Shown here piece by piece: positions 11,109 through 22,930 of a DNA stretch of 64,000 nucleotides (its first letter is position 1; each line of letters starts with the position of its first letter). This DNA comes from Leptobrachium leishanense (taxonomy: Eukaryota; Chordata; Amphibia; Anura; Megophryidae), in contig CM019063.1 in assembly GCA_009667805.1 (NCBI GenBank), forward strand, positions 86,083,877-86,147,876, given 5' to 3'. Position numbers and translations under genes: made by a program. Under the pieces are notes generated by a model. It was not told the DNA's origin. It ran no database searches and saw only the letters and a program-made list of their open reading frames with translations.

Positions 11109-11946
11109 TTAAATGCAGCATATTAGGATGTTTTAGGAGGGAAATTAATTCTCAAATCTCAATCAGAAGCAGACACCACCCCACCCCCTCAGTATATAGT
11201 GTACAATGTATCAAATTGATTACCAGACTAAAAACACCTGGGTGTTATGCCCGTTTGTGAACAGAGGTCATTTAGAGTTGATAATCTTTCCACGTACACA
11301 TTAGTTTTTAATTCAATATCTAATAAACCATTGCTTATAATATTCTGCAGTAAAGAGTCTCTTTATTTCTAGATTTTTTCAGTATTTTTTTAAGCATTTT
11401 CTATACTTTTTTCAAAATTTCTTTTTTTTTCGAACTCGAACCTATCACACCCAAAAAGTTCGAAGTTCGCAAACTTTCGAACTGCCAAGGTTCGGGTCGA
11501 ACTCCGAACCGTCCGAACCCGAACAGCTCATCCCTATTTATTACATATTGGATTAAAACAGGAATATTTTTAACATTGCAGCGTATGGGATTCACTTGAA
11601 TAAACCTGCCGAATTAACCCACCAAACAGCAGGGCATTTCGGCAACTTTTCTCTGCTGTTTGGTGTCTCTGAATAGATTAACCATTGCTTCTCTATGGGG
11701 GATTTCACTGCTCTCAAACAGGCACCATACGTGCAGGCAAAAATCACCAAAATTTGGCGAACCGTCTGCTCTCTGAATAGCCGAATGGCCCCGGAGTGTC
11801 CCAGTACGCTGAAATTCAGTGTCCGGTTACATTTCGGCGACATTTCAGCCACATTTTGGATCTCTCTAAATGACCCCCATACTTTCCTTTGGCTTCAGGA
11901 TTTAGCTTCCTTCTCTGCTGCACCCAGCACCAAGACTGCCCTCTCA

Positions 11947-12394
11947 GGCTGGGGTCAGACGAGCGTGTTTTCTACGGACTGTACGTCCGTGCACACGGAC
12001 GTACGTCAGTACGGAAGACACAGTAGTGGCCACACAGTCCGTTTTTTTCACTGACATATATTTTGACGGATGTAGGAGGGAAAATAAATTAAAAAGCAAA
12101 ACCATTTTGTCCTTGAAAAATGCTGGACGTATAAATGCAGTCCGTCTGACCACGTTCCATCACTCACACACAAAGCTAAGCGGACGTTGCGGACGCAGCG
12201 CACTTTGTGCGGCCGTTCTAGGGGTTGTACGTTCTTGCCTGCCTTGCGTCCGTTTGCCGCGGACGCACAACGGCCGCAGTTCAGTGCGGACGTACTTCAT
12301 GTGTCAGGCTCCAATGGACTTTCTTTCATGCTATCACGGACGTACTTTTAGGCGCAATCACGGACGTGAACACTACGCTCGTCTGACCCCAGCC
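11947..12394. mobile_element. MITE H3
   Basis: Starts GGCTGGGGTCAGACGAGCG and ends CGTCTGACCCCAGCC; the flanks are TCA on both sides (11944-11946 and 12395-12397). The interior is rich in CGGACGTAC-like units and their complements. Non-coding. Confidence 0.83.
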
Positions 12395-13112
12395 TCAGAG
12401 GGAACCACGTTGCCTATAAGAGGCAAATCAGACTTAATCCGGCGTCAGATGATAATTAACCCTATAGGCGTAAAAGGACTTTTCCCATCTGCCTGATTAT
12501 AAACCTGTGGTCTATTACCCTGCCCCTAATCACACTGTCACAATATCTTTTGTGCTACTGGATTTTTTTAGCCATACATATCAACACACCACTCCAAAAA
12601 ATGAATAGCATTCTTCACTAATGCTAAATAAGGCAACATACTTTGCAATCACCGTTTTCCACGAAAGCATTAAAGTATGAAAACACAAATGTGAGGCACA
12701 GCAAAAATATCAAACCCATTCTGCGTTCGCCGTCTGTTACACAAAAACAATGCTGGGTTATTTACACAAATATATATCTTGCAGAACTACATTTTTATTA
12801 CATCAGTAAGAAAAACTTTATTTTTATTATGTTATTATTCTTTTTGTCAGAACAGGACAAACTATGTGACTTTTACAAATTATGTGTTGGTGTAAATTTA
12901 GACCAAATCTGGATAAGTATCAGTTTACAAGATCATTTACGCAGCATTCTGAATGACATCACTCTGTACCACACTATGGAAGCAGAAAAACGAACAGCAT
13001 CTCATTGCCATTTACCCAGAGGTTAATATTAGCAAATGACTGAGTGGTTTTGTTTTTTATTTAAACACAGGAAATTATGTGCGTTAGAAAAGCAATGCAT
13101 ATATCCAAGTTA
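12395..13112. other. Non-coding spacer
   Basis: About 700 bases with no recognised repeat. A 127-codon ORF at 12643-13026 has no motif I recognise and a composition like the AT-rich surroundings, so I treat it as chance. Confidence 0.5.
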
Positions 13113-13538
13113 GGCTAGGGTCAGACTAACGCATTTTTCACGTTGTCCGTGAAAAAGTGCGTTCGAACGAATGGACTTATTTTTTCACGTAATACGCAAT
13201 AGCGGTCATACGATGCGCAGTTTCATCCGTGATTTTGTACGGATCATCAATAAAACACTTTTTGTGTCTGGACGTTATGTTGGCCGGACATTAGCAGCGT
13301 CTGACGTCTCCTAATCACGCACACATGCCGCTAGCGGCCGCAGCGCACTCTGTACGTCAGTACTAGTGGTTTCACGTTCTCGAAAAAATGCGTTTGTTTG
13401 CCGCTTGCGTTGCGCGGCCGCACTTTTGTGCGACCGTACTTCGTATATTGGCCGTCATTGCCCTGCATCTGCTGCTAGCACGGCCGTGATTATGTGCGGC
13501 TGCACGCGCGTTCGCACTGCCTCAGTCTGACCCTAGCC
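13113..13538. mobile_element. MITE H3
   Basis: Starts GGCTAGGGTCAGACTAACGC and ends CAGTCTGACCCTAGCC. The flanks are TTA and TAA, a one-base mismatch unlike the exact duplications of the other copies. Internal blocks (GTTCTCGAAAAAATGCGTTYG, TTGCGTTGCGCGGCCG) are shared with the copies at 41603 and 57653. Confidence 0.82.
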
Positions 13539-13591
13539 TAAAGGTACACGCTTACTGGAAATAAATAGTGTATACTGATGCATTTATTGTT

Positions 13592-13642
13592 AAATAATAA
13601 TAATAATAAATAAATTAATTATTAATAATAATAATAATAATA
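13592..13642. repeat. (TAA)n microsatellite
   Basis: About 50 bases of imperfect TAA/ATT repeats. Confidence 0.9.
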
Positions 13643-13998
13643 GAAATAACAGTATTTAATTAAGGTGTAAATGACAGAACACATTAAAAGAATTTACTGG
13701 CATAGAAACCACGACCATTATGCTACATGGATTTATATAGAGCTACAATCTACAGAACTATCAAACATGTCTTTGAGACACATCATACCATGAAGGTACC
13801 AGTAAGTCTCGTGTAACAGTGTATAAGGTCAAGCAACATATAGGTACAATATGCTGAAAAGGTATATTACATAATGATTGTTAGTAATGTGGGCCTATTT
13901 TCTATTCTCCGCCATCAGAGAGTGACAAACTGTAACATGTTCATTGTCTGATGGCTTAGGGGTCATGGTGTCCCCTGCATGACGCTTCTTGTGACTTA

Positions 13999-14393
13999 GG
14001 CTAGGGTCAGATGATCACATTTTTCACGTCTACTGTCAAAAAGTGCGTTGATGCGTCCGAACGCATTTTTTCACGGAAGACACGATAGCGGTCATACGAT
14101 GCGTAATTTCGGCCGTATTTTATGATGGAGCTATGAAAAACAAATGGACGTGATGTTGGCCAGACATGTGCAGCGTCTGACGTCTCCGAATCACGCACAC
14201 ACGCCGCTATGCCGAGGCAGCGCACTCTGTGCGACAGTACTAGCGGTTCCACGTTCTCAAAAAGATGCGTTGGTTTGCAGCTTGCGTTGCACGTGCAGCC
14301 GTACTTCGTATATTGGACGTCATTTGCTGCTACTACGGCCGTAATAAAGTGCGGCTCAACGCACGTTCGCACTGCGTTCGTCTGACCCCAGCC
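13999..14393. mobile_element. MITE H3
   Basis: Starts GGCTAGGGTCAGATGATCAC and ends GTTCGTCTGACCCCAGCC, flanked by TTA on both sides (13996-13998 and 14394-14396). It lies 460 bp from the previous H3 copy in the same orientation. Confidence 0.85.
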
Positions 14394-16466
14394 TTATAAA
14401 GCCACAGGCACATTTTAGGGAGCATGAAGCATGTGTGCTTATAGCCCGAATTCGGAGCTTCCTATATCCGACCAGAGCTAGAATTGCCCTCTACCATCTC
14501 TCGCCATGTGCTGTGGCAGAGACAGGAGCTGTATAAGAAAAGAGATGTAAACTTCTACAGCTTGTTGTTTCCTTTGTGAATGCACACAGGCTGGACAAGG
14601 AGAGGTGCAGCTGAGAACTCTTCTGCTGTAAGGTAAGGGAATGGAAGTGTTCAAGAAACTAAAGGAAGAAAACGGGGCTCTCACTCTGGGGGACAAGAAG
14701 GGGCCAGTCACCCAGGTGGAAGGAGGGATGAGGTCAGTAATCTTGGTGGCACTGCCTTGGGGTCCTTGTTTTAGGGTGTGCAGACATTGAGACCCGTCTT
14801 TGGGCATGGATATGCATCTGTGTGTATGTGCATGTGTGCGTGTGTGGGGTGTTGGCAGTCAAAGATGGTATGGAGGTTTTGCCAGGGTGGTGTTCCAAGC
14901 AGTGGTTCAATAGAGGGCCCCAATACTTCTGATGGTAACCTTGTCAACACCTCAAAGCATGCTTCTAAGTACATGGTTTGATGCAGGCAAGTTATGACAA
15001 TAAAGCTATAGATTTAGAAACAAAAATCCAAAATTTATTTCTAGATCTAATAAACCTATTTATGATCCTATCCACAATACAAATAAATTTTCTGTTTGTT
15101 ATGATGAGCAGCGATGTCTGCAACATGTTTCTATTACGGTCAAACTATGAATCTAATACCTTACTAAATAATCAACCTTCAACCAGAGGATTCGGTGAAG
15201 TCGGCATGCTGACTCAACACATTCAAGGGGTAAACAGTCAATCAGGTACCCAAAATGAGTGGGTGAATGTCCTTTAGGTGTTCTGCTCATAACTGGCACT
15301 TACTCTGTCAGCATGTCACCGAATGTGAATGACAGTGAGTGATAGGTAATTACTTATCACATACATATGTAGTGATTCCATGTCAAATTAACCCAACATG
15401 TGCTGCACAAGGCAGTGTCATTTTAATGTAGAGAATTCCAAAGTTGTAGAGTGATAAAAATAAAAGACTAGTTACATTTAAAACTGATCCTTATATAGTA
15501 TATGCAGCATTGATTTTATGAAAACAAATTCACCATATGATGACCGATATGTTTGTGATGCAAAAAAAAATTGCTGTATGACTTTTTGGTACTGACTTAA
15601 ACACAAAATAGTTAGAAAGAAAAATTACATTTAACGCGACATCTGTTGTTAGTATTTCAGTTCATAAAGTCAGTTTAATTCATCGACCAATCTTCTTTGG
15701 TGGCCAATAATCCAAACAACCTTCTAATCAGACATGGTGCATTAGCTTCTCAGTCCGTGAAAATTATATTATAATCCTGTTGTACATAATGCACAAACGT
15801 AATCATGTCCCTGACTGTGCACAACAGTTTGCTTGTCTATTACAATAGCCTATGTGCCTCATGGTGTGTGGCTTTTAAAAGTCTTGGATTAACAAACATA
15901 AACATAACGCACAATCAAATAGATTCTGAAATACAATAAAACGTGTCAATGTCTGCATAGTATTAATCTTAATTTCTACAGGAATCTTCATGTTCCAGGT
16001 CACATTCATTTTTAACAAAATCCATGAGAAACAAGAACTTTGAATAAAATTTGCAAAAACTTTAAAAGATGTAGACAAAGTCCATGGTCACTGGTGAAAC
16101 GTTGTGAATTTCTTTGTAGAGTAACCATTGCAATAGACATTTTAAATAATGACCAGAACATTTAATATAATTAACCTATGTTCATTAAATTCATTACAAG
16201 GTCTTAACAAAGTGATCATAATACGTTTACTAACTACTCATTTGCTAATTTATTGGGTATAACGTTATCAGTAACTTTTTATTTTCCGTCCTTTGTCTAG
16301 AATTAGTTTCTGAACCTTCAGATGGTCACTTGGAGGAATAAGAAGGCTCCAGCATCCTTCCTTTCTTAATAATTCCTAAATGTGCAGATGATGAAGGTGG
16401 TTACAGATCCTGATCTTATTTCTGGCACTTTTATTTTATCCTAATAAGGAATTTTTAACAGATTTA
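14394..16466. other. Non-coding stretch, possibly unique sequence
   Basis: About 2 kb without a repeat I recognise. There is a short TGTGTGTATGTGCATGTGTG tract near 14820-14845. ORFs at 14478-14807 (minus) and 14978-15277 (plus) show no family motif and no splice context I can defend. Confidence 0.45.
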
Positions 16467-16649
16467 CAGGTATATTCAAAGAAAGGTGAAACTCGGGAGA
16501 ATTGGCAGGAGAAGTGAAAATTCTAGGTCAGAATAGCCAAACCAGAAAAATTCTCCCATTTATATCACTTTCCAAATCGGCAATTTGGTCTAGATTGTTC
16601 TCTTCTCCTGCCAGTTCTCCTGGTTTTCACCTTTCTCCGAATAGACCTG
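16467..16649. mobile_element. Small hairpin MITE H2, complete but diverged
   Basis: Starts CAGGTATATTCAAAGAAAGG and ends CCTTTCTCCGAATAGACCTG; the arms carry CAGGAGAA..GAAAATTCTAG and complements around the shared core AAATTCTCCCATTTAT. The flanks TTA and TTT differ by one base. Confidence 0.78.
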
Positions 16650-17039
16650 TTTGTTATTTTATTCAATTTGCTCAACATGATCTCTAGGTGGTAAAGGACC
16701 TGTGCTGACACGTGATCCATACTGATAGGGGTCAAAATTTCATGTCCTAAGGTACTAGTCAGGCCAAAATGGTACACGTCACTTCTGATCCCACCCATTT
16801 CCTTCCCAACACCACACCCACTTCAACACCCCCACCCCAAACTCCGCCCCATATTTATACCGCATTTGTTTAGTCTGTATAAGGGGGCCCTCTTTAAGGG
16901 GGCAGGTGCCAAGTTCAAGCTGCTGCGTATTCAGTGGCTTTACACGTGAGTGGTTATATTGAGCCCTGATAAAGACTATAATGCATGGAGATAGTGGCAA
17001 CCAATGAAAATAAAGTTGACATGAAATAGGACCATGCTA
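16650..17039. other. Non-coding spacer
   Basis: No gene recognised. Contains CA-rich, pyrimidine-rich sequence near 16795-16850. Confidence 0.4.
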
Positions 17040-17480
17040 CATTAATCTTACAATGTACAATTAGTGGGTGACACTCAGAAGCGAGGGTAAGTAGTAGAGT
17101 ATGAGAAGTAAAGGGATGCATAGGGTCTGTGTGGGAGATAGATCAGAAAATGGTGCAATGGGCAGATTATGGAGTGAGCTGATAAGCTTCTCTAAAGAAA
17201 TGTATTTTAGGACGTCTTCAAAGACTGGCGGCACTGAGAGAGTGAATTTTACAAGGGAGGGAGTTCCTTAGACAGGGGGCAGCTCGAGAAAAGTCCTAAA
17301 GCAAGAGTGAGGGGTACAAGATAATGATAATAACAGATAATTGGAGGAGCGAAGTGACAGGGATGGAAATACATGCTTATAACGAAGGAGATATAGGCAG
17401 GGGCACGGTTATAGTGAGGTTTGCATTTGATGAGGACCAGAATCTTGAATTGAATTTAAAGGGGTGAGGTGGGAGAGGTA
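17040..17480 (-). pseudogene. L2-type LINE 3' coding fragment
   Basis: Read on the minus strand it shows the C-terminal signature of L2-type LINE ORFs: FSRAAPCLRNSLP followed by a basic stretch and FFREAYQLTP. The same pattern (…LWNALP…FLFREAY) occurs at 47.9-48.1 kb in a different subfamily. An in-frame stop lies between the two blocks. There is no intact tail or 5' part. Confidence 0.6.
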
Positions 17481-17532
17481 CAGAATGTGACACAGATGAA
17501 TCCGACAAAAGCATTTATTATAGACTGCAGAA

Positions 17533-17713
17533 CAGTGTTTCCAAACCTGTCCTCAGGACCCACTGACAGGCCAGGTGTGCAGGATAGCTGAAGCACAGCA
17601 CAGGTGATATGATTTGCTGCTCAGTGATTGCAGGATTCAGTCTGCATTTCCTCAAGGTGATCTGCAAAATCTGGCCTGGTTGAGGGTCCCGAGGAGAGGT
17701 TTGGGAAACACTG
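17533..17713. mobile_element. hAT-type MITE, CAGTGTTTCC family
   Basis: Inverted repeats CAGTGTTTCCAAACC and GGTTTGGGAAACACTG bound 181 bp. The flanks CTGCAGAA and CTGTAGAT match at 6 of 8 positions, consistent with an aged 8-bp hAT duplication. Non-coding. Confidence 0.75.
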
Positions 17714-19100
17714 CTGTAGATGTATAATCTGGGATAAAAGCCAGTGAGGAGAAGGTTACAGTAGTTGAGAGGGGAGATAATAAAAGCCTTTGCACTGAAT
17801 TGGTTTATAGTAAGTGCTTATAATGTCTCGCTTATCTTTGGCCTAAGGTTGTAATGTACATTCTGTTGCTTGTAATTTTGCCACTAATACTTTGTGCTAA
17901 TTTATCGTGAAGTTAAGTGAAGGCAAGTGAATTATTGCTACTGCACTATGTCTTCACAAAATGGAACACATTAAAGTACATACAGCTTGATGTAAATGCT
18001 TCAAGAAAACAAACAGAATTAAAGTGTCAACTTGACAGTGTCCCATACCCCCAATATACATACATATGTGCTTTTGTTGTAGTTCTAGTATGTATAGCTA
18101 TTATCTAATTTTATCTCTTTATTTATTTATTTATTTATTTATAAAGTATTTTACCAGGAAGGATACATTGAGATTTCTCTCGTTTTCAAGTATTATCTCT
18201 GAGAAGCTGCACGAGTTAAAAGGCATAAACCAGGTACCAATAACCCTTATGGCTTCTATATTCTATGATTGGACTTTTGATATAAAGTATTGTCTTCTTC
18301 ATATAAACAATCAAATGATAGTAACCATTTACAGAAACCCTACATTTAATATGTATGTCACTCACACATATCAATGAAAGTTCCTCAGCCCTCTCGTGAA
18401 ATGGTACGCATACACTTTCTGTTCAGTGAATCACTCATCATTCCTTATTCCCATGCTACCTCTGTGAACTGAGTCTTTTCATGCTTTCCCCACACCTGTC
18501 TTCTTCAGTAGCCTGAGGACATGATGTATGAAGAAGACCAGTGTTGGTGTCTTGTCATATACTCTGCTTATCTGATTTATGTCATACATTCTTTAAACTT
18601 TGCCTTCCGCCTCAGGCACAAATACATATGTTTTACACATAACCAGGTGGTCATTAGTTGGAAATTAGACTTTTGTCTTTTATAATTATTTAATAGCAGC
18701 TTTCATCAGCTCGCATGCAGATGTGAAACATAATTAAAGTGTTTTTACATACTACAACTCCTAATCCAGTTGAAAGGAATGGTCAGTCAACTTCCAGGGA
18801 GAGGTGTGCACCTGGATTATGTTACCGATGTATACACTATTGCTCATAATTGCCTTTCCAAGAAAACTTGTGGTTCATACTTAAATGATAAAACAGCAAC
18901 TGCCTTCTTTTCTCCTTTTTGTCTGGATTTAATAACACAACATAAACTGTAATTATATTTAGGAGTCCAACCAAGAATCATCAGAATAAAGGGGAAACTT
19001 TCTTAACCTTTTCTTTACTAAGCTCTTTATGATTAATACAAAACGGACCCGATGCCAGCCACGCCTTAATTAGCACCCTGCAAATGGATAGATGATATCT
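17714..19100. other. Mostly unrecognised non-coding sequence
   Basis: Holds one SINE 3' end (18115-18215, listed separately). The rest shows no gene or repeat I can name; short ORFs at 17917 and 18770 lack motifs. Confidence 0.45.
18115..18215 (-). mobile_element. tRNA-derived SINE, 3' end only
   Basis: A (TTTA)n run followed by TAAAGTATTTTACCAGGAAG and GATACATTGAGATTTCTC, the reverse complement of the 3' part of the SINE seen more completely at 47738-47884. The tail is an AAAT repeat in SINE orientation. The 5' part is missing. Confidence 0.65.
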
Positions 19101-19533
19101 GAGGCGCATTCAGTTCCTCAGCCGCTGCAAGTGCTAAGTTAGCAATTTGGCACTGAACGCTGTGCTGCAATTCAGCGCTCAGCACTGCTAACGTAGCACT
19201 TGCAGCTAAGTAGAGAGGTGCTGCAGAGTAGCTGAGTGTGAGGTGGGAAAGATGGCCGCCTCCACGGAGCAAATAATCCAATAAGTAAATGTTTAGTTTG
19301 AAGTTTTGGTGGACCAAAACAACAAATATTTATTGGAAAGATGGTAAACATTAACCCTAAAGTGGTAATAAAATGGACAACAGTGGATATTGCAGAAACA
19401 GCACCTTTCATTAAGCAATCTTGCGCCCTTTTGCTTCAATATTCACAGCCGAAGCGTTCAGTGAGACTGCTGCAGCAAACTGAACCTCTGCAATGTAGCT
19501 ATTCAGAAGCTGCTGAGGAACTGAACATGCCTC
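19101..19533. mobile_element. Foldback MITE, GAGGC-TTCAGTTCCTCAGC ends
   Basis: Starts GAGGCGCATTCAGTTCCTCAGC and ends GCTGAGGAACTGAACATGCCTC, an inverted pair with few mismatches. Just inside lie further complementary runs (CAGCGCTCAGCACTGCTAACG and GAAGCGTTCAGTGAGACTGC). No clear target duplication. Non-coding. Confidence 0.65.
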
Positions 19534-20770
19534 TGTTTGTGACTCACTATTAACCCCTTCACTCCCATAACTGAGTTAACTCGATTTTGCATTGTGATAC
19601 ATCAATAAGCAATCATTAGCATATCAAAAATGTGTATACCTTTTTAAAGTAAGATTACTGTTTACCCTTTGAACAAACAAATTTATTTGTTTTGTCCCTC
19701 ACCAGACACCCTGTATTACAGTAAAACAAGCCGGAAAAAGCAGCCCCAAATAGAATGTTCAAAAACTTTGCTGCTGCATTACAACACACAGGGAGAGGGC
19801 AGAATAAAGGGGGGCTCTGGGGTTACTCGCTGCTGTACAGGAATAAGATTCAGGGGTTTATAATGACTGAAAATCCCTGTACATTACAAATACGAAATGT
19901 TACTGTATTTCCACATACAGTCATTATGCCACATACAGATATTATATTTATATTCTATTGGTATGTTTTGAAGCTGCATTGCTAATAATTTCATTATGAT
20001 CCCTACAAATCCCCACTGATACAATAGGAAATTAACCCTATTGTTTACATCGGAACCTCAACCATCCATGAGTTGTTACATCTATGTTTGTGAACTGTAT
20101 CTAGGCCCTGTGATTGCTGGTATCTTGGCTCCCCCTTTGGTGGCCTCCTGTTGACTATGACTAATTAATTTATCCTTCACCCCTCTGTATTTAATTATCC
20201 TTAAAAAACTTTATCTCACTTGTAAGATGTTAAATTGCACCTGTTATGCCCAAAACATGTTTGGCTACTTTTAAAAGGACTCCTGATACATAGCAGCATT
20301 TTTTTTTCATATAATTGAAAAAAGGAGTTATTCAAAGTGTTCCTGTCCCTCACATGACTGTGGCATGACACAAGGGGGGGCAGTCCTGAGCAGAAAGCCA
20401 TCCTATTGGTTGGCCTACTGCTGAGTCTGTGCGCACCATTGGCTGTCAACACACTGAGAACCAATCACAGTCAATTACGCATCGCTGTATGATGGTCCCC
20501 AGTTAGCTGGGCCCATAAAGGGTGAAACAATGCAGTACCAGTTGCAGGATAAAGTTAAGTGCAAATTGCGATATCTTATGAAGAGATAAGACTTAAAACC
20601 TAATGCGATATCCACCCCATGATGGGATATCTCAGCAAAAGCACACCTGGGCAGTACAGGTGCACTTTAATATAAATAAAACTAATATATAATAATGTAA
20701 CATTATATTGATTAAATAGTGCAAATGTCGGATAAGCTACAAATGTGTTAGTAAACCTGCAATATATTCT
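19534..20770. other. Non-coding stretch
   Basis: Begins near TTAACCCCTTCACTCCC, which looks like a piggyBac-type end, but I found no matching second end. Otherwise no gene or repeat is recognised. Confidence 0.4.
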
Positions 20771-22240
20771 AAAGGCTCTATTCCATAGTTGGTGCTAATG
20801 TAGCGTCGATATGTTACCGTTAGTGCTAGGAGAAGTTTAACGTCTGGCATCGATATTCCAATCTTGACGCTTCAGTCAAGTGACAACTAGGGATGAGCTG
20901 TTCGGTTCGATCAGTTCGGAGTTCGACTCGAACATTGGCAGTTCGAAAGTTCGTGAACTTCGAACTTTTTGGCGTGTTCGGTTCGAGCTCGAAAAAAAAT
21001 AATGAAAAAAGTATAAAAAATGCTTAAAAAATACTAAAAATCTAGAAATAAAGAGACTCTTTACTGCAGAATATTATAAGCAACGGTTTATTAGATTTTG
21101 AATTAAAAAACTACCTAATGTCTAGGTGCAAAGATTATCACTTCTAAATGACCTGTGCTCTCAAACAGCGTAAACAACAGGTGTTTAATTAGTGTTTGGA
21201 AATAACATGTGCTTTTAATTAGTCTGGTGTCATCAATTTGATACATTGCCTGCAGACTGGGTGTGGCTCCTGCACATGTATGAACAAACACTGTGCTTGT
21301 TCTGAATTCTAAGAAGTGTTCATTTCTACTATATGATCCTCTGATATGCTGTTTAACCTCTTAAAGACCAGGGCTCTGCAAAGCCAATCATTAATGATGT
21401 AGATGTTACGTCATTTGTCATCAAGGGCTTAATAAAATCTTTATCACACTCCTTAGATTTAAACATAATATTCCAGTATTTGTATGTCATGTACCTCTCC
21501 CGAAGGGCCTATGTGAGCATACAATTATTATTGTGTTAGAAATGTCTATCATAAAGCGTACAAGCTGAGTCCCTAGAGTCTCTGACTATCCATTGTCATA
21601 TATACCTTGCTTTATACATATAATACAATCCCTCATCTAACAGGATAGTAGCCAGTCCCTGTGCATTTTAACCCCTTAAGGGTGGCTAGGTGTCGTGTGT
21701 GGGTTTCTGATGGCGATGTTTCTATACATCCTACAAATCCGCCACTTCACGGGCAGGTTATGGGGACCTCCTAGGCACGATATTTGAAGGAATTTTTGGT
21801 TTTAATTTTTAACCCTTATTTTATGGAAAACTCACTGTTCCTTTAAAAACGTCTTTTTTAAACTGTTTGTCCTTGTTTCCTGTCCCCCAGGGCACTACCC
21901 GGACCCCCATACACCTTTTATGGCAAATATCTTGTATATATGCCCTCTTGGAGGGCACTCTAAAAATCTAACTTTTGAGTCCCATTGACTTGCATTGAGT
22001 TTGGATCGAGTTCGAACTTTCGAAATTGTTCGAGTTCGAATGCTAACTGAACACGGGGGTGTTTGGCTCATCCCTAGTGACAACATTTTGCGCCTTGCAG
22101 CTTGTGCAAGCTTACTTTACTTAAGTGCCTCCTATACCTAACATGGGGAGCACAATAATTTTTTGCATCTCAACAAGTGAGGTATTTCAAAGATCTGGGG
22201 CAATTTACTGTCAGGAGTCAGACGTGCAAGCAAAAATGTT
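20771..22240. mobile_element. Fragment of a foldback repeat (family G1) around a hAT insertion
   Basis: The pieces on either side of the hAT (GGTGCTAATGTAGCG.. and GCAAGCTTACTTTACTTAAG..CTATACCTAACATGGGGAGC) resemble segments of the copies at 28471-29668 and 36883-36983 (TTACTTACTGCACTTTGTGC..CTATACTTAACATAGGGAGC). The limits are approximate and the ends are not seen. Confidence 0.5.
20888..22076 (+). mobile_element. hAT element, TAGGGATGAGC family, copy 2
   Basis: TAGGGATGAGC and GCTCATCCCTA ends are flanked by a perfect 8-bp duplication, GTGACAAC (20880-20887 and 22077-22084). The element is 1189 bp, inverted relative to 8838-11536, and lacks the insertions found there, so it better represents the basic unit. 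TTCGAA-rich subterminal repeats lie near both ends. A TTAACC…TTAACCCC-bounded segment (about 21354-21675) may be a small TTAA insertion. No transposase. Confidence 0.9.
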
Positions 22241-22285
22241 ACCACCTCCTAAAAGCTGGTGCTAAAAGATTCTGCAAATGCAAAA

Positions 22286-22930
22286 TCATCTAGAAACATA
22301 GAAACATAGAAACATAGAAAAATGTCGGCAGATAAGAACCTTTCGGCCCATCTGGTCTGCCCAATTACATGGATACTTTACCTGGATTTATCTTTTATTT
22401 AGGATAGCCTTATGCCTATCCCATGCTTGCTTAAATTAAATTACTGTTTTGGACTCTACCACTTCAACTGGAAGACTGTTCCATGTATCCACCACCCTCT
22501 CAGTAAAATAATGCTTTCTGATGTTACTTTTAAACCTTTGCCCCTCTAATCTAAGACTATGTCCTCTTGTTTTGCTACTTTGTTTCCTTTAAAATATACT
22601 CCCTTCCTCTACCTTGTGGATTCCCTTTACATATTTAAATGTTTCTATCATATCTCCTCTGTCTCGTCTTTTTTCCAAGCTGTACATGTTTAGATCATTA
22701 AGCCTTTCCTGGTAACTTTTCTCCTTCAAGCCGTACACCATTTTAGTAGCCCTTCTCTGAACTCTCTCTAAGATGTCTATATCCTTCTGGAGATACGGTC
22801 TCCAGTACTGCACACAGTACTCCAAGTGAGGTCTCACCAGTGCTCTGTACAGTGGCATGAGCACTTCCCTTTTCCTACTGCTAATACCTCTCCCTACACA
22901 ATCTTGTTGTAGATCTAACACGCTCTAAAA
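22286..22930 (-). pseudogene. CR1 LINE, 3' end with reverse transcriptase C-terminus
   Basis: The plus strand shows (CATAGAAA)n at 22293-22320, the reverse complement of the CR1 3' octamer tail (ATGTTTCT). The minus strand encodes LMPLYRALVRPHLEYCVQYW, then a segment with DILERVQRRATKMV, the thumb/C-terminal region of CR1 reverse transcriptase. It matches 59872-60400 closely. It is 5'-truncated at about 22930, as usual for LINEs. Confidence 0.85.

Larger units (their letters stand above)
8838..11536 (-). mobile_element. hAT element, TAGGGATGAGC family, copy 1 (composite)
   Basis: Terminal inverted repeats TAGGGATGAGC and GCTCATCCCTA are flanked by a perfect 8-bp duplication, TTTATTAC (8830-8837 and 11537-11544). 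Repeated TTCGAAC-like units lie just inside both ends. A second copy, inverted, is at 20888-22076, and the two share the block near 8950-9230 (for example CCATAACCTGCCCGTGAAG). No transposase ORF survives, so it is non-autonomous. Extra length comes from two H2 MITEs, one H3 MITE and a P1 element inserted in it. Confidence 0.9.
8290..11878 (-). mobile_element. Foldback MITE H1, split by a hAT element
   Basis: Starts CAGGGTTATTCAGAGAGAATCG at 8290 and ends ATCTCTCTAAATGACCCCC at 11878, inverted relative to 1107-2013. The flanks are ATA on both sides, consistent with a 3-bp target duplication. Its interior is interrupted at 8838-11536 by the hAT element; the sequence resumes exactly after the TTTATTAC duplication. 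Confidence 0.8.

Noticed and set aside
12643..13026. 127-codon ORF as host gene
   Set aside because: AT-rich composition like its surroundings, no family motif, no splice or polyadenylation context.
14478..14807. Minus-strand 109-codon ORF as a conserved protein
   Set aside because: Low-complexity proline/serine composition and overlapping ORFs on both strands. No domain recognised.
19552..20031. Candidate TTAA element starting TTAACCCCTTCACTCCC
   Set aside because: No matching inverted second end was found within reach, and the next TTAACCC (about 20033) is in the wrong orientation.
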